NCBI GenBank assembly: GCA_947041165.1
Contig: CAMRCY010000004.1
Span: forward strand, 18,989-82,988
DNA: 64,000 bases
Source: an uncultured Deferribacteraceae bacterium
GTDB lineage: Bacteria; Chrysiogenota; Deferribacteres; Deferribacterales; Mucispirillaceae
Direction: 5' to 3'
Every line of letters starts with the position of its first letter. The first letter of the stretch is position 1. The position numbers and the translations under genes are program-made. The notes below the pieces were generated by a model. The model was not told the origin of the DNA. It saw only the letters and a list, made by a program, of their open reading frames with translations, and made no database searches. Positions 1 to 7,696 of this stretch are shown piece by piece.

Positions 1-143
1 GGTCCTTTTATTACATCGTTTATTAAAACATCATAAAAGGTGAACATTAAGTCGCCGTCTGTTGGAACTTCAACTGCGAATAGATCTGAACCTGTAAACA
101 TGATTACTCCAAATAAAAAAAGTGGTGAAAATTTCTTAAACAT
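1..143 (-). CDS. Partial pilin-like small exported protein
   Basis: The reverse strand reads an ATG at 141-143 with a good AGGAGAG ribosome binding site, and the frame stays open to the window edge (47 codons seen). The start encodes a signal peptide (charged MFKK, a hydrophobic stretch, then FA before VEVPTDGD). It is followed by a stretch (FYDVLINDVIKGP) of the kind found before the first membrane helix of conjugative pilins of the TraA/VirB2 sort. A sigma-like regulator paralogous to the one in the main element lies just upstream, so this may be the first tra gene of a sister conjugative element. The pilin call is inference from a short fragment; any small exported protein is possible. Confidence 0.4.
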   Translation of the reverse strand, partial: MFKKFSPLFLFGVIMFTGSDLFAVEVPTDGDLMFTFYDVLINDVIKG

Positions 144-468
144 AATATCTCTCCTGTAATATAAAATATTTGTACGATATACTTATTACTACTAAGGGTG
201 TAACATTCAAGAACTTATATATAAATTTTTATTCATTTGGAGTAAACTTTTTGATAGTTGAACTATCCTTTATCTAGCAGGCTCTCTTTAGCTTCGGTTT
301 TTTGATAACACTTTTATGAAATTTGGGAGATTGATTTTAAACCATATAAATTTATAAGGTTTTTAGATTTTTTTAGAATTTTTGATTGAATTTGTTGATA
401 TTATTGAATAACTACTGGATTTTAGATATAGCGATATTACTTGATATAGTAACTGCTCTTAAACTTGT
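144..468. other. Intergenic region, no gene seen
   Basis: About 325 AT-rich bases lie between the pilin-like gene and the regulator stop. I see no RNA gene, no strong inverted repeat and no copy of the four-copy promoter box used inside the main element. A TATATAAG-like string near 210 on the reverse strand lacks the CTCGAAC half. Confidence 0.4.
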
Positions 469-1968
469 TTAATTGATTAACGCTGAGATGATCTCAGGTG
501 GTGCATGGCTTCGTAATTGATCTAAGCCTTTCTTGATAAGCCTGCTTGCTTGCGTAAATGAACATTTATACTTCTTCTCTAACTCTCTTAAACTATACGT
601 TTTATACTCCTCATTTAATCCGAAATGATCTGATATAATATCTGCAATATTACTATCTATTTTACCTAACAACTCTGTTATATACTCTCTAATATTATCA
701 TGGTAGATATCGTTTGTAGCCTCTTGATCGACTGTTGCAATTCTATCTTGTAGATCGCTTATATCTTCATGATGAAATTTTATTATATCATTGTTGGTTG
801 TTGTGGAACGTTTACTCGTCATAAATTTCTGCATACTATATTTTAAACTATTGAGTAGGTGGCTATCAATTTTATCTCTATTCTCTTTGATATCCAAAAG
901 TAGAAGAATTCTTGCTTCTTGAATAAAATCATCTAAATCGATATCAGACACACCGTACGACCATCTGTAATACCAACCTTTTAAAGTGTTACTTGATTTA
1001 GTGATTATCGCCTCTACCTTCGATGTAGATAGATCATTGTACTCTTTATTGATATCACAAGTGCTTACGTTCTCTGATGGCGTTTCACAGTTAAGCAATG
1101 AGTATATTACTCCGTTTGCTTTCCTGCGTGAGATATAGAAAGATGCTTCATCTTTTAATCTACTGAAAATATTTTTTATATGTGTTGGAGAGTGAACACG
1201 ATCTTTATATCTTTCAGATTTATATAAGTATGCGATGATATGTTTTAGATCGTTATAGCTGTAGCCTTTGATAAGTAGATTTCTAAGACTGCTGGTATAA
1301 CTTTTAATTTTGTCATCAGTTAAAATTGTAGTAGTAAGATTTTTAAAAAGAGTTGCAAGTAGAGTGCTTTGTTTGTCGATTAACTCTTTATCGAAGTAGC
1401 CAGCTAAACGGTTGCTATTAAGTTTATATTGATAAACTCTACCGACAAGTTTTTTAGTTAGAAATCCGTTACTCTCCAAAATTGAAATAATACTACTGAT
1501 ACTACTTACACAGCGATCAGCCTCTAACTCTTTTTTAAGTGAGCTTATAGAGAACGTTAATTCATCATTACCGTGTAAAACGTGTTGACGAAATTTATTG
1601 ATGATAGCTGCAGTTATGTATTCAGGAATATCGATAAGATCGACACCCTCAAGCATAGATATTAAGCGATTGTTGTTAGGGTATAGTTGAGTATTAACTT
1701 TATACAATTTTCTTGCATAGAGTGAGTTCTTTCTTGAAGTGATTAATCCGATCTCTTCAAGATGATTTAATTTTATGCGTAGAGTAGGGATAGATTTATC
1801 GTAGAACGATAATCGTTTGATATCGTAAATATCTAACTCATCTTTTGACGAAAAGTATATTTGATTAAGCAGGACAGTTAATTCATAACTACCAGTTAAT
1901 TTAAGATACGACTTATATATCGGTATTTTGACTGAGTTGGACTCGATCGGTAACTTATGATTCAACAT
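469..1968 (-). CDS. Winged-helix plus sigma-like regulator, paralog outside the element
   Basis: This 499-residue protein aligns over its whole length with the protein at 2337, sharing a YDKSI-TLR segment, the KL(V/I)GRVY motif and a RKAN-x-IY-LLN segment. The N-terminal half looks like two winged-helix segments (about residues 20-95 and 125-195). The C-terminal third resembles sigma-70 regions: DLDDFIQEA near 340 is like region 2.1-2.2, and SLRELEKKYKCSFTQASRLI near 465 is like the region 4 helix-turn-helix. It probably binds DNA and may direct RNA polymerase. It reads leftward, away from the tRNA-Leu gene and towards the pilin-like gene, which suggests a second related element on the left. 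The family assignment is mine from motif reading; a replication-initiator role is the main alternative. Confidence 0.6.
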   Translation of the reverse strand: MLNHKLPIESNSVKIPIYKSYLKLTGSYELTVLLNQIYFSSKDELDIYDIKRLSFYDKSIPTLRIKLNHLEEIGLITSRKNSLYARKLYKVNTQLYPNNNRLISMLEGVDLIDIPEYITAAIINKFRQHVLHGNDELTFSISSLKKELEADRCVSSISSIISILESNGFLTKKLVGRVYQYKLNSNRLAGYFDKELIDKQSTLLATLFKNLTTTILTDDKIKSYTSSLRNLLIKGYSYNDLKHIIAYLYKSERYKDRVHSPTHIKNIFSRLKDEASFYISRRKANGVIYSLLNCETPSENVSTCDINKEYNDLSTSKVEAIITKSSNTLKGWYYRWSYGVSDIDLDDFIQEARILLLLDIKENRDKIDSHLLNSLKYSMQKFMTSKRSTTTNNDIIKFHHEDISDLQDRIATVDQEATNDIYHDNIREYITELLGKIDSNIADIISDHFGLNEEYKTYSLRELEKKYKCSFTQASRLIKKGLDQLRSHAPPEIISALIN

Positions 1969-2009
1969 AAGCGACCTATGAGTAGAGAGGTAAATTGTAA
2001 GGGTTTAAG

Positions 2010-2036
2010 TTCGCTCCCCAATAAAAGAGGAGCGAA
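2010..2036. terminator. Inverted repeat, possible weak terminator
   Basis: TTCGCTCC and GGAGCGAA form an 8-bp stem with an 11-nt loop. Neither side is followed by a clean U tract, so this may be a terminator helper or an operator between the tRNA-Leu gene and the leftward regulator. Confidence 0.35.
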
Positions 2037-2168
2037 AACTTTGTATCCGTAGCTTTTCTTTAAAAGTCTAACATTTTTAAGAAGTGTGTTTTTTGGTAAC
2101 AGAGCTACTGATACTATTCGAGCTATTATAATTTAATATTATAGCGATGAACCACTCAGATTATAAAA

Positions 2169-2252
2169 TGCCCAAGGCCGGACTTGAACCGGCACAGCCT
2201 TGCGACCGAGGGATTTTAAATCCCTTGCGTCTACCTTTTCCGCCACTCGGGC
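2169..2252 (-). tRNA. tRNA-Leu (anticodon UAA)
   Basis: Reverse-strand reading gives a complete class II tRNA of 84 nt. The acceptor stem is GCCCGAG paired with CTTGGGC, the discriminator base is A, the anticodon loop is TTTAAAA (anticodon UAA), and there is a long variable arm and a GGTTCAAGTCC T-arm. CCA is not encoded, so it must be added after transcription. The 5' 42 nt lie inside the 55-bp direct repeat, so integration rebuilt this gene from an element-borne 5' half and a chromosomal 3' half. Confidence 0.97.
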
Positions 2253-2265
2253 TGATTTTATATTC
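2211..2265. repeat. attL, 55-bp direct repeat
   Basis: Identical to 31240-31294. It covers tRNA-Leu nucleotides 1-42 (up to the anticodon stem) and 13 bp of leader. Similarity fades but does not vanish beyond the right edge of the repeat, because both copies are followed by a tRNA-type promoter. Confidence 0.93.
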
Positions 2266-2275
2266 CTTACGGAAA

Positions 2276-2307
2276 AGTATAATTACATAATCTTACGTTT
2301 TTGTCAA
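2276..2307 (-). promoter_or_regulatory. Element-borne promoter of tRNA-Leu
   Basis: On the reverse strand TTGACA (2307-2302) is followed 20 nt later by TATACT (2281-2276), which would start transcription about 16 nt before the tRNA. The displaced chromosomal copy at 31305-31336 keeps TTGACA-N20-TATATT. The element thus brings its own replacement promoter for the split tRNA gene. The 20-nt spacing is longer than usual, so the exact -10 is uncertain. Confidence 0.55.
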
Positions 2308-2336
2308 TACCCTAAAAGCATTACTGGGTATCTATC

Positions 2337-3839
2337 ATGAGTACGGTTGCTAAAAGATGTAAACCGTCTTCAATACAAATACCTATATATGTTGAATTAT
2401 TAGATCAATATAACACCTATGAAGATACAGCACTCATCAATCAAATGTTATATATGGATCGTCCGTTATCGATATGGGATATCAAAAATCTAACGCTTTA
2501 CGATAAATCAATAAGAACATTAAGAAAGCGTTTGAACTCACTTGTATGCAGAGGGATTTTAACAAGAACAGCACACCCTACTCTATACAATAAATCTTAT
2601 TATACGGCTAACAAAAATATCCTTATACCTACAAGCAACAAACTTGTAACCTTAATCGAATCTAAAGATATGGTTCACGGCGATTATCACTCTGCAGCTG
2701 TTATTAATCATTTTAGAGGTTTAGTATCTGCTGAGAAATATAAGGAAACTATATCGGTAGCAGAGATATCATCTAAACTACAAATGGATATATCTACAAC
2801 ATCGATCAGACGACGTATTGAGGTTTTAGAAAGATCAGGTATCTTTAAGCGTAAACTTATTGGACGTGTGTATGAGTATGAATTAAATAGCGATCTACTA
2901 CTACAGAATTATACTCCAGAGTTGATCGCTTACGCTTCAGATAAGTTGGCAGATATTTTTACTATATACTTAGAGAATAAAAATAAATATATCCCTAAAG
3001 GCTTAAAAGAATCATTCACACGTTTATTAGAAAACGGATATGATTTTGTATCGATAAAACATATCATAGCATATCTTGGAATCGGTAAAAGCGATTACAC
3101 AAAAAGTATCTTCACTGTAAAAAATATCAAAACTCATTACGAAGATCTTGCTTATAAATCATCTAAAGAGTTATCGAAAAGAAAAGCTAACAGATACATC
3201 TACAAACTGTTAAACGGTTTAATAAATTTCACTAACACCGTTGCTGTTGCAATAGCTCCAGTAGTTACGGATAATGCCTCGCTAGAGCATCTATTATGGT
3301 TTGAGGTAGATAAACTTGTTAATAGCCGTATCGCTCCTCTAAAGGCGTTATATAACAAATATAGTTATAATACTGGACTTGATTATGAAGATTTAATAAA
3401 TGAATGTAAATTGTTTCTATTTAAGAAATCTAAAAATAATAATATATCTCCTGATAAAATAAAAAGTACAACTATACATGGATATATCCGTCAATATTGT
3501 AATAGTCTGCGATCTAACTCTAGCAATGTAGAAATCGATAATATCGATCATCTACCTGCCTTAGAGTTTCAAAACGATCTGCACAGTGATATTGATAATT
3601 ACGATTACGATAATGTAATGGATAAAGTATCAGACAAGTTCAAAGATATCCCTGAGAAAGCTATGGCGATCATTTTAGATATGCTTGGAGCAGATGGGAT
3701 CAAATTAACTCAACGTGAGGCATCAAAAAAGTATAGCATACCGTTAAGCTCATTTAATAACTATATTAAACCGTATTTCGATGCTGTTAAGCGTATCGCA
3801 GGGATAGATATAGAAATAGAGGAACACTCCTCCTCTTAA
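2337..3839 (+). CDS. Winged-helix plus sigma-like regulator, first gene of the element
   Basis: This 500-residue protein is the paralog of the one at 469-1968. Two winged-helix-like segments occupy about residues 20-95 and 130-200. The C-terminal part carries LDYEDLINECKLFLF near 360, like sigma region 2, and LTQREASKKYSIPLSSFNNY near 455, like the region 4 helix-turn-helix. It sits 70 bp inside attL and reads into the element. It has no clear promoter of its own in the integrated state, since the tRNA promoter in the short upstream gap points the other way. In the circular form it would lie downstream of the strong promoter at 31131, with its ATG overlapping the stop of the att-spanning ORF. 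I infer that it activates the four element promoters; replication initiation is the alternative. Confidence 0.65.
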   Translation: MSTVAKRCKPSSIQIPIYVELLDQYNTYEDTALINQMLYMDRPLSIWDIKNLTLYDKSIRTLRKRLNSLVCRGILTRTAHPTLYNKSYYTANKNILIPTSNKLVTLIESKDMVHGDYHSAAVINHFRGLVSAEKYKETISVAEISSKLQMDISTTSIRRRIEVLERSGIFKRKLIGRVYEYELNSDLLLQNYTPELIAYASDKLADIFTIYLENKNKYIPKGLKESFTRLLENGYDFVSIKHIIAYLGIGKSDYTKSIFTVKNIKTHYEDLAYKSSKELSKRKANRYIYKLLNGLINFTNTVAVAIAPVVTDNASLEHLLWFEVDKLVNSRIAPLKALYNKYSYNTGLDYEDLINECKLFLFKKSKNNNISPDKIKSTTIHGYIRQYCNSLRSNSSNVEIDNIDHLPALEFQNDLHSDIDNYDYDNVMDKVSDKFKDIPEKAMAIILDMLGADGIKLTQREASKKYSIPLSSFNNYIKPYFDAVKRIAGIDIEIEEHSSS

Positions 3840-4031
3840 CCGATATAGAGTAATCACCGTACCTAAAACCTATAAAACACCATTTAATTCGATAAAAAAC
3901 CCATTAACAGTACCACTATATCTAAAATTAAGTATTTTTCGTAAAAATCAATCTAAAAAAATAGTAAAACAACCCAAAAATAGAAAAAACAACGATTTTT
4001 ATAGTATTTATTACTCTATGCACCACTTTTG

Positions 4032-4063
4032 ACCAACTATCCATTAAAAAGCACCAACTATCC
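4032..4063. promoter_or_regulatory. Pair of 11-bp direct repeats, possible operator
   Basis: ACCAACTATCC occurs at 4032-4042 and again at 4053-4063, two helical turns apart, upstream of the promoter box at 4169. The rest of the 3840-4168 gap shows no gene. The regulator that would bind is unknown. Confidence 0.35.
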
Positions 4064-4168
4064 CCCATTTTTAACAGGTATAAAGAAGATTTAAGATAAA
4101 GGTATTCTTATCTTTACTAATTAAGAATGTTTAATCCATAAAAAAATATGTTGTTAATTTATACAATT

Positions 4169-4199
4169 CTCGAACAAGCCTCTGATATATAAGGGTGAG
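4169..4199 (+). promoter_or_regulatory. Element promoter box, copy 1
   Basis: TCTCGAACAAG, two to four variable bases, then CTGATATATAAGGGTG. The same block precedes the units at 18813, 21187 and 25351. Its end is only 12 nt from the ATG at 4212 and directly precedes the GAGAGGAA ribosome binding site, so the transcript would have a very short leader. The spacing is shorter than sigma-70 (-35/-10), which suits an alternative sigma factor or an activator box. Confidence 0.75.
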
Positions 4200-4211
4200 A
4201 GGAATTTATTT

Positions 4212-5012
4212 ATGATAGATAATAAACTAATTGATTTTACAAGTTGCGATATAGAAGAGATTAATTCTTACGTTGAATCTATATCGAATAAATATAACCT
4301 TTCAACTGATAGCATATTAGATACTTTACAGATCATATTAAGTGAAGTTCTCACAGAAGAGTTAGGTTACAAAGTTATTGCTAAGATGAGTAGCACCACC
4401 CTTTCTATTTTTGGATATATGAATCAACACGGTATAGAGAACGAATTTCCATTATCGTTAAATAATATTAAAAAACATCATATCAAAAAAATCTTTCAAC
4501 TGTTTCTTCAAAAATTATCAGCACAAGAAGAAGAGAAACTTTTAGAAAAATATAAGTATCTAAAAAGATCTATTATTCAAGGCAAGATAGTGAAAAAGCA
4601 TAATGACGAATACCTTGTAAGCATTATCACAAATATAACTGCAGATGAAGAAGTAGAAGTGATAGCTCATTGTAACAAAAACTCATTTTTTAAAAGTGAA
4701 ACAGAAGAACTACAACCTAGTGAATTATGGTTTCAAGTAAACAATGTAAAAGTTGAAGAGTATGAAGGCGTATATAGACTAGTAATAAGTTTAACAAGAA
4801 AGAGTATGGAACTTCCTTTACAGTTCATCAAACAAACTGTCAATGATAGCACCTTAAAACTAAAAATAATCTATCGTGCAAACGGTATTTATAAAATAAG
4901 AACATCAAGAAAAATCCCTAAATCAACATTAGAGATACTGTACAAAGAATTTAAAGATGAGAAATTTATTTTTAAGTTAGATCAAAAAACAGTTGGTATT
5001 AATAATGGATAA
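4212..5012 (+). CDS. Element protein of unknown function, first gene after promoter box 1
   Basis: I do not recognise this 266-residue soluble protein. It has no signal peptide or membrane segment, an acidic helical N-terminal half and a Lys-rich, beta-rich C-terminal half. It starts 12 nt after the promoter box with a GAGAGGAA ribosome binding site. Its stop overlaps the start of the TraD-SNF2 chimera by 8 nt, so the two are translationally coupled. The position next to a coupling-protein gene suggests a role in transfer or its control, but this is inference. Confidence 0.75.
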   Translation: MIDNKLIDFTSCDIEEINSYVESISNKYNLSTDSILDTLQIILSEVLTEELGYKVIAKMSSTTLSIFGYMNQHGIENEFPLSLNNIKKHHIKKIFQLFLQKLSAQEEEKLLEKYKYLKRSIIQGKIVKKHNDEYLVSIITNITADEEVEVIAHCNKNSFFKSETEELQPSELWFQVNNVKVEEYEGVYRLVISLTRKSMELPLQFIKQTVNDSTLKLKIIYRANGIYKIRTSRKIPKSTLEILYKEFKDEKFIFKLDQKTVGINNG

Positions 5013-7407
5013 AGAAAGAAACCTACAACTAGGTATGGGATATCATCTCAAACGTATAGCTGATCGCAAGGTAATTAAAATATCAATACCTGCATCGCAC
5101 AGAACAAGTCATATGTGGGTATTTGGTACAACTCGAGTTGGTAAAACTAAATTGCTTGAGAGTATTATCGAGCAAGATATACCAGCTGGTTTAAGCGTTG
5201 TTATTATCGATCCTAAAGGCGATGATGGTTTATTTTCTAAAGTTGTGCAGGTTGCTAAAAAGTGTGGACGTCTATCTGACTTGATGTTATTCACTCCTAT
5301 CTTTCCAGAGTGTAGCGTACATTTTAATCCTCTAAAACATTTCTATATGATAGAGGAACAAGTTGCTCATATTATCTCAGGAATTGCAGCAGGTAAAGAA
5401 CCATTTTTTAAGAATGTAACTTTGATGGCTATAAACGTAGCCTCCTTGATACCTAAAAAGAATTGTAGAGTATTAATTATCTGTCCAGGGCATTTAGTTA
5501 AAAAATGGAAAAGAGAGATTATATCTACAGATAAAAATCATGGAGAAATTCGTATCCTTTATAAAATATCGGATATCAATCTTGAAGCTCCGATAGGCAG
5601 AGAATATTGGATCATCGGTAAAGAGAAAGCTAAACTGCATTACAGTTTAAAAAAAGTTTATCATTACAGTCGACGAAAAGGTATCTGTTGTCCATCATGC
5701 TACTCTCCACTTGATGAGGAAGAGAAAGATGCGAATAAATGTAGTAAAGAAAATTGTGGATCAAAATTCACAACTGCTGATAACACCAAGTTTAGAAGAT
5801 TTGCTTTAGCAGATTATATTAGACGCAAAAAGAATTTATGTAGAATTGAAATGTTGATAGCTGATGAAGTTCATGAACTTAAAGGTGGAGATACGGCACA
5901 AGGACAGGCCTTTCATGCACTTTGTGTAGCTAGCAATAAAACCTTAGCATTAACTGGTACGCTTATGGGTGGTTATGCTAGTAATTTGTATTACTTATTA
6001 TTTAGAATGTTTAGTAAGAAATTTATTGAGAGAGGATATAAACACAACTCATCAAGTAAGTTCTCTACAGACTTTGGTGTGGTAGAAGAAGTTGTCGAAC
6101 AGAAAGTTCTAAACGATAGAATTGCATCACTTGCAAAAGTTAAACAGACTAGAAAGATAAAAGAGAAGCCTGGGATATCTCCCCTACTCTTACCAGAGTT
6201 TTTATTAGAGAACACTGTGTATGTGTGGGTATCAGATATATCTGACGCGTTGCCAAGCTATGATGAGTATGTAGAGATCGTTCCGATGACTGATGAACAA
6301 TCACATGTATATAAGTTATTTGAGCGAGATCTACAACGTGTCGTATATGAGGCGTTAGCGAAAAGAGATAACAGATTATTAGGAGCGTTAGTCAATTCAT
6401 TATTCGCATTACCTGATGGAGCAAGACGTGGAGAGATGGTGTTCGATCCTGATGCAAAAGCACATGGCGTGGAACAAGTGTTGTGTTCAGCCGAACCTTT
6501 GTATCTCGATATATTGCCTAAGGAAGAAAAATTAATTGAACTTGTCTTAGAGGAGAAATCTAAAGGACGTAAAGTTGCTATCTTTTTAGAGCATACTGGA
6601 ACTAGGGATTTAATCCCTGATTTAGAGGAACGCTTATCAAGAAATGGCATTAGTGCTTTAGTTTTACGATCAAATACTGTACCCACTGATAAACGTGAGG
6701 AGTGGTTGACGAAGAATATTGAAAGTGAAAATCCTGATGTTTTAATCTGTAATCCAAGCTTAGTAAAAACTGGTTTAGACCTGCTTAGTTTTCCAACTAT
6801 AATCTATTTTCAAGTTGGCTTTAATGTTTATACATTGAGACAATCATCAAGACGAAGTTGGAGAATTGGACAAACTCAAGATGTTAAGGTTATATACCTT
6901 GCATACTCGAACACAGCACAGAGCAGAGCTTTAAACTTGATAGCTAATAAGTTAGAAACATCGAACGCAGTTGAGGGCAAATTCTCAGCTGATGGATTAA
7001 CAAAAATGAGCTCATCATCAGACTCATCATTGTTGTTTGCACTTGCGAAAGAGCTTGTCGGCAATAAGAGTGTCAATGATAATGAGATCAAAAGAAATTT
7101 TGCAAAGTATCGAAGTAGTGAAAGTGTACAAGACAGAAGTCTAGCCACTTCTGATACGTTTGTAGAGGATCAATTCAAAGAGTTGTATAATAAGGTTTTC
7201 ACGATCATATCGCCTTATCGTGCAGAAGAAGACAACGCTGTTATTTGTGAAAGTGATAGTGTAAGTAGTGTTGAGATTAGTGATCTACAGAGTGATACAG
7301 TTTCTATATGTAAGGAGAAGAAGTCCACGAATTTTCTAGCAAAAGCGAGTATGTTATTTGACAACAATCGCCAGCTTACGGTAGAGGATTTTTTGTCGTT
7401 GTGTTAG
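5005..7407 (+). CDS. TraD coupling-protein N-terminus fused to a truncated SNF2 helicase
   Basis: Residues 1-137 match SXT-type TraD coupling proteins: Walker A GTTRVGKT at 41-48, Walker B VVIIDPKGD at 64-72 and an NPL segment near 107. At about residue 134-139 (near base 5416) the sequence changes to an SNF2-family helicase. TLMAINVASL is the tail of helicase motif I without its GxGK part. A Cys4 zinc ribbon (about 228-252), DEVH motif II (about 288), ALTGT motif III and QSSRRSWRIGQ motif VI (about 620) follow. The helicase therefore lacks its own Walker A, and TraD lacks most of its motor. This looks like the scar of a deletion that joined two genes in frame. The ATG at 5005 is preferred over an upstream TTG. 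Whether the product has any activity is unknown. Confidence 0.8.
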   Translation: MDKERNLQLGMGYHLKRIADRKVIKISIPASHRTSHMWVFGTTRVGKTKLLESIIEQDIPAGLSVVIIDPKGDDGLFSKVVQVAKKCGRLSDLMLFTPIFPECSVHFNPLKHFYMIEEQVAHIISGIAAGKEPFFKNVTLMAINVASLIPKKNCRVLIICPGHLVKKWKREIISTDKNHGEIRILYKISDINLEAPIGREYWIIGKEKAKLHYSLKKVYHYSRRKGICCPSCYSPLDEEEKDANKCSKENCGSKFTTADNTKFRRFALADYIRRKKNLCRIEMLIADEVHELKGGDTAQGQAFHALCVASNKTLALTGTLMGGYASNLYYLLFRMFSKKFIERGYKHNSSSKFSTDFGVVEEVVEQKVLNDRIASLAKVKQTRKIKEKPGISPLLLPEFLLENTVYVWVSDISDALPSYDEYVEIVPMTDEQSHVYKLFERDLQRVVYEALAKRDNRLLGALVNSLFALPDGARRGEMVFDPDAKAHGVEQVLCSAEPLYLDILPKEEKLIELVLEEKSKGRKVAIFLEHTGTRDLIPDLEERLSRNGISALVLRSNTVPTDKREEWLTKNIESENPDVLICNPSLVKTGLDLLSFPTIIYFQVGFNVYTLRQSSRRSWRIGQTQDVKVIYLAYSNTAQSRALNLIANKLETSNAVEGKFSADGLTKMSSSSDSSLLFALAKELVGNKSVNDNEIKRNFAKYRSSESVQDRSLATSDTFVEDQFKELYNKVFTIISPYRAEEDNAVICESDSVSSVEISDLQSDTVSICKEKKSTNFLAKASMLFDNNRQLTVEDFLSLC

Positions 7408-7459
7408 AGCTGTATGATGTAAGATTATATCAACGAAATGAAATTATATTAATAAAATT

Positions 7460-7485
7460 AGCCTAGATTATTCTAGGCTTTTTTT
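7460..7485 (+). terminator. Rho-independent terminator
   Basis: AGCCTAGA and TCTAGGCT form a perfect 8-bp stem with a 4-nt loop, followed by a run of Ts. It ends the transcript of the chimera and separates it from the DUF262 cargo. Confidence 0.9.
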
Positions 7486-7696
7486 GTGTGTAAAAGGCTA
7501 TTACAAAAAACTTAATTAGAAATAAAATAGCTTTTTTATACAAAATATTATATCATCATAGGTGATTTATAAGAGTATTTTATAGCCTAGTCTGATTTAG
7601 TGTAAAGTTTGCAATACTTTAAAACACCATAAAAACTCAAAACTACTTTATGAAATGTTTTTCTAAATAATGCTTGAGATGAGAGGGTTAAATATT

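Noticed and set aside
469..3839. Classical plasmid RepA proteins
   Set aside because: The winged-helix halves could fit, but the C-termini carry sigma region 2 and 4-like motifs. Kept as an alternative only.
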